The notes below the pieces were generated by a model. That model did not search any database. It had not been told where the DNA came from and saw only the letters and a list, made by a program, of their open reading frames with translations. From positions 1,123,960-1,187,959 of the forward strand of contig JAQSDV010000002.1 in assembly GCA_029945425.1 (NCBI GenBank): DNA of 64,000 nucleotides, in the 5' to 3' direction. A program made the translations under genes and the position numbers. The stretch comes from a bacterium. GTDB taxonomy: Bacteria; Pseudomonadota; Alphaproteobacteria; Micavibrionales; UBA2020. This document shows positions 10,301-16,344 of this stretch, piece by piece (position 1 is the first letter of the stretch; the number at the start of each line of letters is the position of its first letter).

Positions 10301-13300
10301 CCATCGCCGCCGATCATTGTATCTGCGCCCACGAGGCCGTTCAGCGTGTTCGCCGCCGCGTTGCCGGTCAGGGTGTTGACTTCGGCGTTACCGATGGCGT
10401 TGACGGCGCCAAGGCCGGTCAGCGTCAGGTTCTCGATATTGTTGCCAAGCGTGAAGGTGACGGAGGACTGCACGCTGTCGCTGCCGCCCAGTGCCGTTTC
10501 CGACAGGGTGTCGCCAGTCGAATCGACGATATAGGTGTCGTCGCCCGCGCCGCCCGTCATGACGTCCGCGCCCGCGCCGCCATCCAGCGTGTTTGCGCCC
10601 ACGTTACCCGTCAGGGTGTTGACCAGCGTGTTGCCGGTCGCATTGTTGTCGGCAATGCCCGTCAGCGTCAGGTTCTCCACGTTCGTGAGCGCCGCGATGC
10701 TGTACGTAATGTCAGACTGGACCGTATCGGTGCCGCCATTGGTCAGTTCCGACACAACGTCGCCGGCGTTGTCGACCATGTATACGTCGTTGCCTGCGCC
10801 GCCAATCATCGTGTCCGCGCCCAGACCGCCGTCGAGGGTGTTTGCGCCCACGTTACCGGTCAGGGTGTTGACGACCGCGTTACCCGTGCCGCTGATGCCG
10901 AGCGCGCCGCTGAGGATAAGGTTTTCAACATCGGTGCCGAGCGTGTAGGTGACGGTCGAGTTGACGGTGTCGGAGCCTTCGCCCGATGCCTCGATGACCG
11001 TGTCGCTCGCCGCGTCGACGAAATAGACGTCGTCGCCGTCGTCGCCGATCATGGTATCCGCGCCAGTGCCGCCGTTCAACGTGTTGGCAGCGATGTTGCC
11101 TGTGATGGTGTTGACGGCAGTGTTGCCCGTGCCGCTGATCGCGGCTACACCGGTCAGGACGAGGTTTTCAAGGTTCGCCGCCAGCGTGTAGGTTGCAGAG
11201 ACGCGCACTTCGTCGGTGCCGCCGCTGACGTTTTCGTTGATCACGTCGCCCGTGGCATCGACGATGTAGACGTCGTCACCCGTGCCGCCGATCATCAAGT
11301 CCGCGCCCGCACCGCCGTCGAGCGTGTTCGCGCCCGTGTTACCCGTCAGGGTGTTGACAAGCGCGTTGCCGGTCGCATTGATGTCTGCGATGCCGGTCAG
11401 AGTCAGGTGCTCGACGTTGGCCAGGGCCGCGATGCTGTAATCGATGGAAGACTGCACCGTGTCGGTGCCGCCCGCCGCGTTTTCGGAAACGACGTCGCCT
11501 GCGTCGTCGACAACAAAGATGTCGTTGCCCAGGCCGCCGATCATGGTGTCCGCGCCCGCCATGCCGTTCAGTGTGTTGGCGGAAGCGTTACCCGTGATGA
11601 CGTTTATATCCGCGTTACCCGTGCCGACCGCGGCAGTGCCGTTCAGCGTCAGGTTCTCGATATTCGCGCTCAAGGTATAATTCATCGTCGTGATGACGGT
11701 GTCCGTGCCTTCGCCGGAATTTTCGGTGATCACATCACCGGTGCTGTCGACGTAGTAGGTGTCGTTGCCGACGCCGCCGATCATGGTGTCCATGCCGGCC
11801 AGGCCGTTCAGCGTATCCGCGCCGACGTCGCCGGTCAGGACGTTCTTGCCGGAGTTTCCGGTGATCACGTTGTCGAGCGCGTTACCAGTGCCGTTGATGG
11901 CGGTGGTGCCGGTCAGGATCAGGTTTTCGATATCCGCGCCGAGCGTGTAGGTGGAGGCCGCGGAAACGGTGTCCGTACCTTCGCCTGCCGCTTCCGATGC
12001 CACGTCGCCCACGTTGTCGATGATGTAGGTGTCGTCGCCCGCGCCGCCGATCATGACGTCCGCGCCGGTGCCGCCGCTGAGCGTATTGTCGCCGATGTTG
12101 CCGGTCAGGGTATTGTTGAGCGTGTTGCCCGTGCCATTGATGTTGCCAACGCCCGTCAGCACAAGGTTTTCAAGGTTGGTGCCGAGGACAGCGGTTATCG
12201 AAGTCATCACCGTGTCGGTGCCCGCGCCCGTGCCTTCCGTGATCTTGTCGGCGATGTTGTCGATGACGTAGGTGTCGTTGCCGAGACCGCCGATCAGGGT
12301 GTCCGCGCCCGTGCCGCCGTCGAGGGTGTTGTTGCCGGCGTTGCCCGTCAGGGTGTTGATAGCCGTGTTACCGGTGCCGTCCACGCTCGCCGCGCCGGTC
12401 AGCACGAGGCTTTCCAGGTTCGCGCCCAGCACATAGCTTGCGGCGGAGCGCACGACATCCGTGCCCGCGCTCGCGTTTTCGATGATCACGTCGCCCGCGT
12501 TATCGACAACGTAGGTGTCATTGCCCAGACCGCCGGAAAGCGTATCCGCGTTCGCGCCGCCGTCGAGCGTGTTGGCGCCGCCGTTACCGGTAATGATGTT
12601 GACATCCGTGTTACCCGTGCCATTGATCGCGGTGGTGCCGGTCAGGGTCAGGTTTTCAACGTTCGCGGCAAGCGTATAGGTGATGCTGGACTGCACGGTA
12701 TCCGTGCCTTCGCCCGATGCTTCGGAAACGAGGTCGGTCGTGACATCTACGACAAAGGTGTCGTTGCCGATGCCGCCGATCATGGTGTCGTTGCCGGCAA
12801 GGCCGTTCAGCAAGTCGTCGCCGTCGCCGCCCGTCAGCACGTTTTTCGCGCTGTTGCCGAGAATCGTGTTCGCGTTCGCGTTGCCCGTGCCGTTGATGAT
12901 GGCGGCACCGGTCAGCGTCAGGTTTTCAATCTCGGGCGTTGCCGCGAGGCTGTAGGTGATCGAGGACTGCACGAGATCCGTGCCTTCGGCTGCGTTTTCG
13001 GAAACGACGTCGCCTGCGTTGTCGACGATGAATACATCGTTGCCCTGCCCGCCGATCATGACGTCCGCACCAGCCATGCCGTTCAGCGTGTCATTGCCCA
13101 TGCCGCCGTCGAGCGTGTTGATGCCCGTGTTGCCGGTCATGGTGTTGTTGAGCGCGTTACCCGTGCCGCTGATGGCGCCAACGCCTGTCAGGGTAAGGTT
13201 TTCAACGTTCGCGGTAAGCGTGTAGGTGATGCTGCTCTGGACGAGGTCGGTGCCTTCGGCCGCGTTTTCGTTGACCACGTCGCCCGCGTCGTCGACGACA

Positions 13301-13473
13301 TACACGTCGTTGCCGAGGCCACCGTTCATGATGTCGGCGCCCAGCCCCCCATTCAGGGTGTCATTCCCGGCATTCGCGATAATGATGTCGTTACCGGCAA
13401 GACCGTTGATTGTATCGTTCGTTGCTGTGCCGTTGAGGGAATCGTTATTCGCTGTGCCATTGACGATAGCCAT
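4378..13473 (-). CDS. Giant RTX-like repeat protein (3031 aa) with type I secretion C-terminus
   Basis: Residues 1-58 are short GxNDx calcium-binding nonapeptides. Residues 59-2935 are 35 tandem units averaging 82 residues, each with a conserved order: Y-V-D-NAGDVV-E, GTDTVQSS-TYTL, VENLTLTG, INGTGN, NTLTGN, NTLDGG-GADTMIGG-GNDTY. The last 96 residues (DIVTDFSTGQGDALDIGDLL to AGNLIVT) match the C-terminal target domain of VCA0849-type type I secretion substrates. There is no N-terminal signal peptide, as expected. Such proteins bind calcium outside the cell and often serve as adhesins, S-layer or biofilm proteins, but no lectin, enzyme or immunoglobulin-like domain is visible. ATG 13473 follows GGGAGA. 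No type I secretion genes are next to it; the terminator at 4329-4366 ends it as a single-gene unit. Confidence 0.9.
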   Translation of the reverse strand: MAIVNGTANNDSLNGTATNDTINGLAGNDIIIANAGNDTLNGGLGADIMNGGLGNDVYVVDDAGDVVNENAAEGTDLVQSSITYTLTANVENLTLTGVGAISGTGNALNNTMTGNTGINTLDGGMGNDTLNGMAGADVMIGGQGNDVFIVDNAGDVVSENAAEGTDLVQSSITYSLAATPEIENLTLTGAAIINGTGNANANTILGNSAKNVLTGGDGDDLLNGLAGNDTMIGGIGNDTFVVDVTTDLVSEASGEGTDTVQSSITYTLAANVENLTLTGTTAINGTGNTDVNIITGNGGANTLDGGANADTLSGGLGNDTYVVDNAGDVIIENASAGTDVVRSAASYVLGANLESLVLTGAASVDGTGNTAINTLTGNAGNNTLDGGTGADTLIGGLGNDTYVIDNIADKITEGTGAGTDTVMTSITAVLGTNLENLVLTGVGNINGTGNTLNNTLTGNIGDNTLSGGTGADVMIGGAGDDTYIIDNVGDVASEAAGEGTDTVSAASTYTLGADIENLILTGTTAINGTGNALDNVITGNSGKNVLTGDVGADTLNGLAGMDTMIGGVGNDTYYVDSTGDVITENSGEGTDTVITTMNYTLSANIENLTLNGTAAVGTGNADINVITGNASANTLNGMAGADTMIGGLGNDIFVVDDAGDVVSENAAGGTDTVQSSIDYSIAALANVEHLTLTGIADINATGNALVNTLTGNTGANTLDGGAGADLMIGGTGDDVYIVDATGDVINENVSGGTDEVRVSATYTLAANLENLVLTGVAAISGTGNTAVNTITGNIAANTLNGGTGADTMIGDDGDDVYFVDAASDTVIEASGEGSDTVNSTVTYTLGTDVENLILSGALGISGTGNAVVNTLTGNVGANTLDGGLGADTMIGGAGNDVYMVDNAGDVVSELTNGGTDTVQSDITYSIAALTNVENLTLTGIADNNATGNTLVNTLTGNVGANTLDGGAGADVMTGGAGDDTYIVDSTGDTLSETALGGSDSVQSSVTFTLGNNIENLTLTGLGAVNAIGNAEVNTLTGNAAANTLNGLVGADTMIGGDGDDTYFVDSASDVVTEIMNEGTDLVQASITYTLGADIENLTLTGAASISGTGNALANILTGNGSANTLDGGAGIDTMIGGLGNDTYVVDDTADVVSEATTAGTDTVNAAVSYTLSANVENLTLTGAGLIDGTGNTATNVITGNDSANTLDGGAGVDTLIGADGDDTYVVDVLGDVISELASEGTDTVLTGISYTLGANVENLVLTGGTTLSGTGNAGVNTLTGNSAANTLNGAAGADTMIGGQGADIYVVDDAGDTIVENLGEGADTIQSTISFTLGANVESLTLTGTANINATGNADVNTLTGNAGNNTLDGGVGVDTMIGGLGDDTYLIDNVGDSIVEVANGGTDTVRSAISYTIAANIESLTLTGVAAINGTGNAGVNLLTGNAAANTLDGGAGADGMIGGDGDDTYVVDDVNDVVIENVNEGNDLIQASISYNMSSLLNIENLTLTGVAAINATGNTSDNTITGNTAINTIDGGQGADTMIGGAGNDVYMIDNAGDTIVENAAEGTDTVNSSVTHTLSANVENLVLTGATAINGTGNSGVNILTGNAANNTLDGAAGADTMIGGLGDDTYVVDIGTDVIIESVAEGTDTVMSSNNYTLGANLENLVLTGAGAINGSGNAGVNVITGNGAANVLNGGAGADTMIGGLGDDTYAVDNIADVISENASEGIDTVQAAISYVLSNDIENLTLTGAGNIDGTGNAVVNILTGNNGNNSLDGGAGADTMIGGIGNDTYIVDNAGDVVSELAASGTDTVEASLTYTLAALPAIENLTLTGVSAIDGTGNALNNIITGNGANNNLNGAAGADTMIGGAGDDIYAVDSAGDVLVELAAEGIENVNSSVTFTLSANIENLTLTGATNIDGSGNADVNTLTGNTGNNILDGGAGADVMIGGAGNDSYIVDDAGDVVSENAAAGTDTIQSSTSYSIAALANLENITLIGGNSASATGNASVNVLTGNAADNMLDGGGAADTMIGGFGNDTYIVDAAGDLISENASEGTDGVQSSVTYTLVANVENLTLTGGGTINATGNTLANTLVGNSAANVLDGAAGADTMSGGAGNDTYTVDNVGDVVVELAGAGTDLVNASVSYTLSSNVDNLTLTGAGVINATGNADINTLTGNGVVNTLDGGMGADVMIGGGGNDTYVVDDAGDVVSEIAAGGTDTVQSSVTFSIAALAQVENITLTGAAAADATGNAVVNILTGNGAANTLDGGVGADTMIGGLGNDTYVIDNAADLVSENASEGTDTVLTNLTYTLLANFENLTLTGVTAINGTGNAGVNILTGNSAANVLNGLAGADTMIGAAGNDAYTVDDVADVIVENLNEGTDSVSSSVSYTLSAYIESMTLTGATNINATGNVDVNTLTGNTGDNILDGSDGADTMIGGAGNDTYVVENVGDIVSEGVGAGTDLVQSAITFSIAALANVENITLTGAGNINATGNTGNNTLNGNTGNNTLDGGTGLDLMIGGLGDDTYLVDNAGDVVSEGAAAGTDTVLSTLTYSLGANLENLTLTGAGVVNGTGNSATNTLTGNTAVNTLDGGAGADVMMGGTGNDAYFVDNAGDVVIEIAGEGTDSVSSSVTFTLELTGAENLTLTGSANIDATGNNSVNTLTGNSGNNTLDGEIGADTMIGGVGNDTYFVDNAGDVVTENLGEGTDTVRSAISYTLGANLENLILTGAAANGTGNTGNNIMTGNASANTLDGGTGNDTMTGGDGNDTYIVDVAGDVVSENAAEGTDTVQSGVTYTLGANLENLTLTGAGNVDGTGNATANTLNGNTGNNTLDGGAGADGMFGGTGNDTYIVDNAGDTVTENSASGTDSVQSSVSFTLSANVENLTLTGGSDIDGFGNALANVIVGNSGTNNINGGALADTLTGGTGDDIFLFDAATAYTGIDIVTDFSTGQGDALDIGDLLTAYDPMADVLTDFVRFTTVGSDTIVEIDRDGAGAGFGFTQVATLTGVTGLTDEDALVLAGNLIVT
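4669..13299 (-). repeat. Array of 35 tandem approximately 246-bp coding repeats
   Basis: Counting the Y-V-D-NAGD to GNDTY modules in the translation gives 35 units across 8631 bp, 246.6 bp on average; most units are 81 codons. A subset has two extra residues (SIAALANVEN in place of TLSANVEN), and units 1, 2 and 6 carry an extra GxGxDxLxG turn. Units are clearly homologous but diverged at many positions, so the array grew by older duplications and not only by very recent ones. The same skewed composition produces long spurious open frames on the + strand. Confidence 0.9.
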
Positions 13474-13603
13474 GATGGTATTCTCCCATGTGATAGTCGA
13501 AGGGGCGTTCTTCCCCGCTTCTTATAATTTCCCATGGGTCGACTTAATGATTGCTTAACCGGAACGCTTTCCCGCGCATTTTTTCTAAAATTTATTTAAA
13601 AAG

Positions 13604-13619
13604 TTCCACAATTCTGGAA
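13604..13619. other. Short inverted repeat in the AT-rich gap upstream of the RTX gene
   Basis: TTCCA (13604-13608) and TGGAA (13615-13619) flank CAATTC in a strongly AT-rich 171-bp gap between the RTX start at 13473 and the radical SAM stop at 13645. It may be an operator for the RTX promoter, which must lie in this gap or upstream of the radical SAM gene. No convincing -35/-10 pair was found here. Confidence 0.25.
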
Positions 13620-13644
13620 AAAATAAAAAATAACCCTATTTACG

Positions 13645-14745
13645 CTATGTAAACATATTATATTGAGCGGCCCGCGCATGCGGCCGGAAATGCTCGGTCG
13701 TCAGCCCCGCTCGACGGGTTAATCCATAACGTTTTCGTGTCATGTCAAAGAGCTGCGAAATCTGGCTCGCATGAAATCCTTCCCCCCGCATCCGCGATCC
13801 GAATTCGGAGTCATTCAATTTGCCGTCGCGGATCGCGCGAATGCGGTTCAGCACTTTTTCCGCGCGATCGGGAAAATGCTCGTGCAGCCATGTCTGGAAA
13901 ATATCCTTCACACCATAGGGCAGGCGCAGCATCGTGTAACCGGCGGAGCTGGCCCCCGCCTCCGCCGCCGCCTGAAGGATGGCCGGAATTTCGTGATCGG
14001 TCAGCCCCGGCACGACCGGCCCGATCATGACATTCACCGGAATTCCAGCTTGAGACAATTGCGATATCGCCTTGATTCGCATTGATGGTGTGGAGGCCCG
14101 CGGCTCCATCGTGCGGGCAAGCCCGCGGTCGAGCGTGGTGACCGACATATTCACGGAAGCAATGTTCAGCGCCGCCATGCGCGACAGGATATCGATATCG
14201 CGCGTGACCAGATGGTTCTTGGTGATAAATGACACAGGGTTGCGAAAATCTTCCAGTACTTCAAGGCACCCGTGTGTGATCTTCATCTTTCGCTCGAGCG
14301 GCTGGTAAGGGTCGGTCACGCCACTCATGAAGATCACAACGGGTTTCCAGCCGCGCGATTTCAGTTTTTCCTCCAGCAGTTTTGGCGCATCGGGCTTGGC
14401 GAAAATTTTCGTCTCGAAATCGAGGCCGAGGGAGAGACCGAGATATTCATGCGTCGGCCTTGCGAAGCAATAGATGCAGCCATGCTCGCAACCGCGATAG
14501 GGATTGAGCGTCGCCTCCATCCCAAGATCGGGGCTGTCATTTGTCGAAATGATGCTGCGCGATTTATCACGGAAAACTTGTGTCTTTAATTTCGGCAGCC
14601 CGAATTCATCCTCCTCTCCCTCCAGCGGCGTCATACCTTCGGGATCAGACTCCACCTGCAACGGCTCGAAACGGCCAGCCGGATTTTCCAGCGCACCGCG
14701 TCCGCGAATATTTTCCGGAATATGAGGGTGGGTCTTCTTCATCAT
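13645..14745 (-). CDS. PA0069-family radical SAM protein
   Basis: The 366-residue product carries the radical SAM cluster motif CEHGCIYC near residue 91, followed by FARPTHEY, which marks the PA0069 / Rv2578c (SplB-like) group. FETKIFAKPDAP, IFMSGVTDPYQP and ITKNHLVTRD are further conserved blocks of that group. The N-terminal 70 residues (IPENIRGRGALENPAGRFEP) are also typical of PA0069 proteins. These enzymes bind a 4Fe-4S cluster and cleave S-adenosylmethionine; the substrate is not established. Two adjacent ATG codons (14745 and 14742) could start it and no clear Shine-Dalgarno is seen. It shares the strand with the downstream RTX gene, separated by an AT-rich gap. Confidence 0.85.
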   Translation of the reverse strand: MMKKTHPHIPENIRGRGALENPAGRFEPLQVESDPEGMTPLEGEEDEFGLPKLKTQVFRDKSRSIISTNDSPDLGMEATLNPYRGCEHGCIYCFARPTHEYLGLSLGLDFETKIFAKPDAPKLLEEKLKSRGWKPVVIFMSGVTDPYQPLERKMKITHGCLEVLEDFRNPVSFITKNHLVTRDIDILSRMAALNIASVNMSVTTLDRGLARTMEPRASTPSMRIKAISQLSQAGIPVNVMIGPVVPGLTDHEIPAILQAAAEAGASSAGYTMLRLPYGVKDIFQTWLHEHFPDRAEKVLNRIRAIRDGKLNDSEFGSRMRGEGFHASQISQLFDMTRKRYGLTRRAGLTTEHFRPHARAAQYNMFT

Positions 14746-14809
14746 GATTCATATTATATAACATGAATCGTTTAGTTGTTCTAGTTTTGTTCTAGGCACT
14801 CAGTTTTTG

Positions 14810-15586
14810 TTAGCAGCCGCCCTGCAAAGGCTGCTCCAGCAGGTCCGGCCAGATTTCCACCCAGCCATCGACATGCCCTGCCGTGTCGATCACCGTGAGG
14901 CCGAGGCAGTCGGGGCGTCCCGAGGCTTCGATATAACTGTTGCCGATTTCGGCTGTCACCGTCTTGTCCTTCGCACCCACGAAATGTTTCTGACCCAGCG
15001 GCAATAATTTTGCCGAGACATCTTTCGGGTTCAGCGAACCGTCCAGCGCCGGCAGGTGATGCAGGCGACCGTAAGCGGCGGTATCGAGATTGCCCGCAAC
15101 CGTGCGCAGGCTCAACACATCCTGACGCTCCGCCGCCACGAGCGTTGCGACCGTCGCGCCGACCGCGAAGCCCACGAGGTTGAAGCCGTAAAAATTATGC
15201 TGCTTCTTGAGCGCATCGAGCGCCTTGCTGACGCTGCCGATCACTTCGGGGCTGAAGCGTTTTGCGCCGCGGAATTCATCGGCGCAGGGCGCGCCGTTCT
15301 GGCAGGGGCGCGTGAGGAAAATAACGTTTGCTGATTTATCTTGCTGCGCAAGCGCGGGCGCAACGCCGGCATCGGGCCCGTCGCCGCCGATATAGACGGC
15401 AGCCACCTGCCCCGGCATGCGGATTTTTTCATGCGCGGTGAGCGTGAACTGCCCCGCCTCGATCTGGCGCAGCGTGAAACCCGAAGGCGCGGTTGGCATA
15501 GCAGCCGATGTCACCGGGGGCTGCATCCCCATCAGGGAGCAGCCCGCCAGCGATATCGTCAAAGCGATTGCGAATAAAAACCGCAA
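14810..15586 (-). CDS. Lipoprotein with alpha/beta-hydrolase fold lacking the nucleophilic serine
   Basis: The 258-residue product starts MRFLFAIALTISLAGC, a lipoprotein signal with lipobox LAGC. The middle block VAGNLDTAAYGRLH...GSLNP and the C-terminal TAGHVDGWVEIWP match a family of secreted alpha/beta-hydrolases. In that family the nucleophile elbow reads G-x-S-x-G; here it reads GFAVGA, with alanine (GCG, about position 15166) where serine is expected. The late His is kept. It is therefore probably a pseudo-hydrolase or binding protein. The start is TTG at 15586, because no in-frame ATG lies upstream before a stop codon. It begins 7 nt after the ialB-like stop codon and is probably translated from the same mRNA. 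Confidence 0.75.
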   Translation of the reverse strand: MRFLFAIALTISLAGCSLMGMQPPVTSAAMPTAPSGFTLRQIEAGQFTLTAHEKIRMPGQVAAVYIGGDGPDAGVAPALAQQDKSANVIFLTRPCQNGAPCADEFRGAKRFSPEVIGSVSKALDALKKQHNFYGFNLVGFAVGATVATLVAAERQDVLSLRTVAGNLDTAAYGRLHHLPALDGSLNPKDVSAKLLPLGQKHFVGAKDKTVTAEIGNSYIEASGRPDCLGLTVIDTAGHVDGWVEIWPDLLEQPLQGGC

Positions 15587-15593
15587 GGCAGGA

Positions 15594-16148
15594 TCAGCCG
15601 TTTTTCATTAGCGCGTCGAGAGCCGGGGCAAAACCCTTCAGCGACAGCGTGGGCTCAAGCTGGTCTTCTTTTTTGGGCGAGGTGCGATAGGCGATCAGCA
15701 GTTTCTTGCCTTTCTTCAGGCGGCTCACATGCTCGGCCTCCAGCGTCAGTTCGGTCATGCAGCCGCTGCGGCCGCAGACCCAAAAGGGAACGACGTTCTG
15801 CTTTTCATCATCGAGCTTGAAGCCGAGGTTGGAGGGCAGCCAGGTGCCGAGCGGCGTGATGAGGCGCAGATGCGGCGTTTTCTTGCCGTCCTTGCCCTTG
15901 CCCATTTCGACTTCGGCCAGCACGGCCATGACTTTTTTGCCATTCACGGTCGCGAACGCTTTCTGGTACAGGCCGCAATATTTGCCTTTGCTGGACTGCA
16001 TGCATTGCATCGACCAGTCTTCGAATTTCGTTTCAACCGGCTTCGGGCGCGCGGCAGCCGCAGGCTTGGCCGTTTCGGTGGCGGCGGTTGCGGGTGCGGC
16101 GAAGGCCAGCAGCGCAAGGGCCGCGATCATCAGCATCTTTGTCTTCAT
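15594..16148 (-). CDS. Invasion-associated locus B (IalB) family protein
   Basis: The 184-residue product has a signal peptide (MLMIAALALLAFAAPATA) and the IalB-domain hallmarks: FEDWSMQC near residue 43, then a second conserved Cys (KYCGLYQ), LRLITPLGTWLP, and WVCGRSGCMTELTL with a Cys pair. IalB proteins are periplasmic or outer-membrane-associated in alphaproteobacteria. In Bartonella the locus affects erythrocyte invasion, but most members occur in free-living species and their molecular role is unknown. ATG 16148 has AGAAG six bases upstream. It is followed within 7 nt by the lipoprotein gene. Confidence 0.85.
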   Translation of the reverse strand: MKTKMLMIAALALLAFAAPATAATETAKPAAAARPKPVETKFEDWSMQCMQSSKGKYCGLYQKAFATVNGKKVMAVLAEVEMGKGKDGKKTPHLRLITPLGTWLPSNLGFKLDDEKQNVVPFWVCGRSGCMTELTLEAEHVSRLKKGKKLLIAYRTSPKKEDQLEPTLSLKGFAPALDALMKNG

Positions 16149-16344
16149 AATTATCTTCTTTCATATGCAAGGCGTTTTGACATTTTTCTGCCCGCGTCAC
16201 ATTCGCAGATTCGCCCGCTTTCCGGAACAGGAGCGTGTAATTATTTTAATTCACATAATATAAACAAGCGCCGGAAAAGCCGTTGGGTGGCTTGGGCAAT
16301 TCATCTAGTCTGGAACGGTCGCAAACCGCAAGGATCTGACCGTC

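Noticed and set aside
4669..13299. Regularly spaced repeats resembling a CRISPR array
   Set aside because: The period is about 246 bp, units are coding and in frame, and there are no short identical repeats with unique spacers.
11407..13527. 706-codon open frame on the + strand at the start of the RTX gene
   Set aside because: It has the same cause: the regular codon pattern of the repeats keeps the antisense frame open. No start signal or domain is visible.
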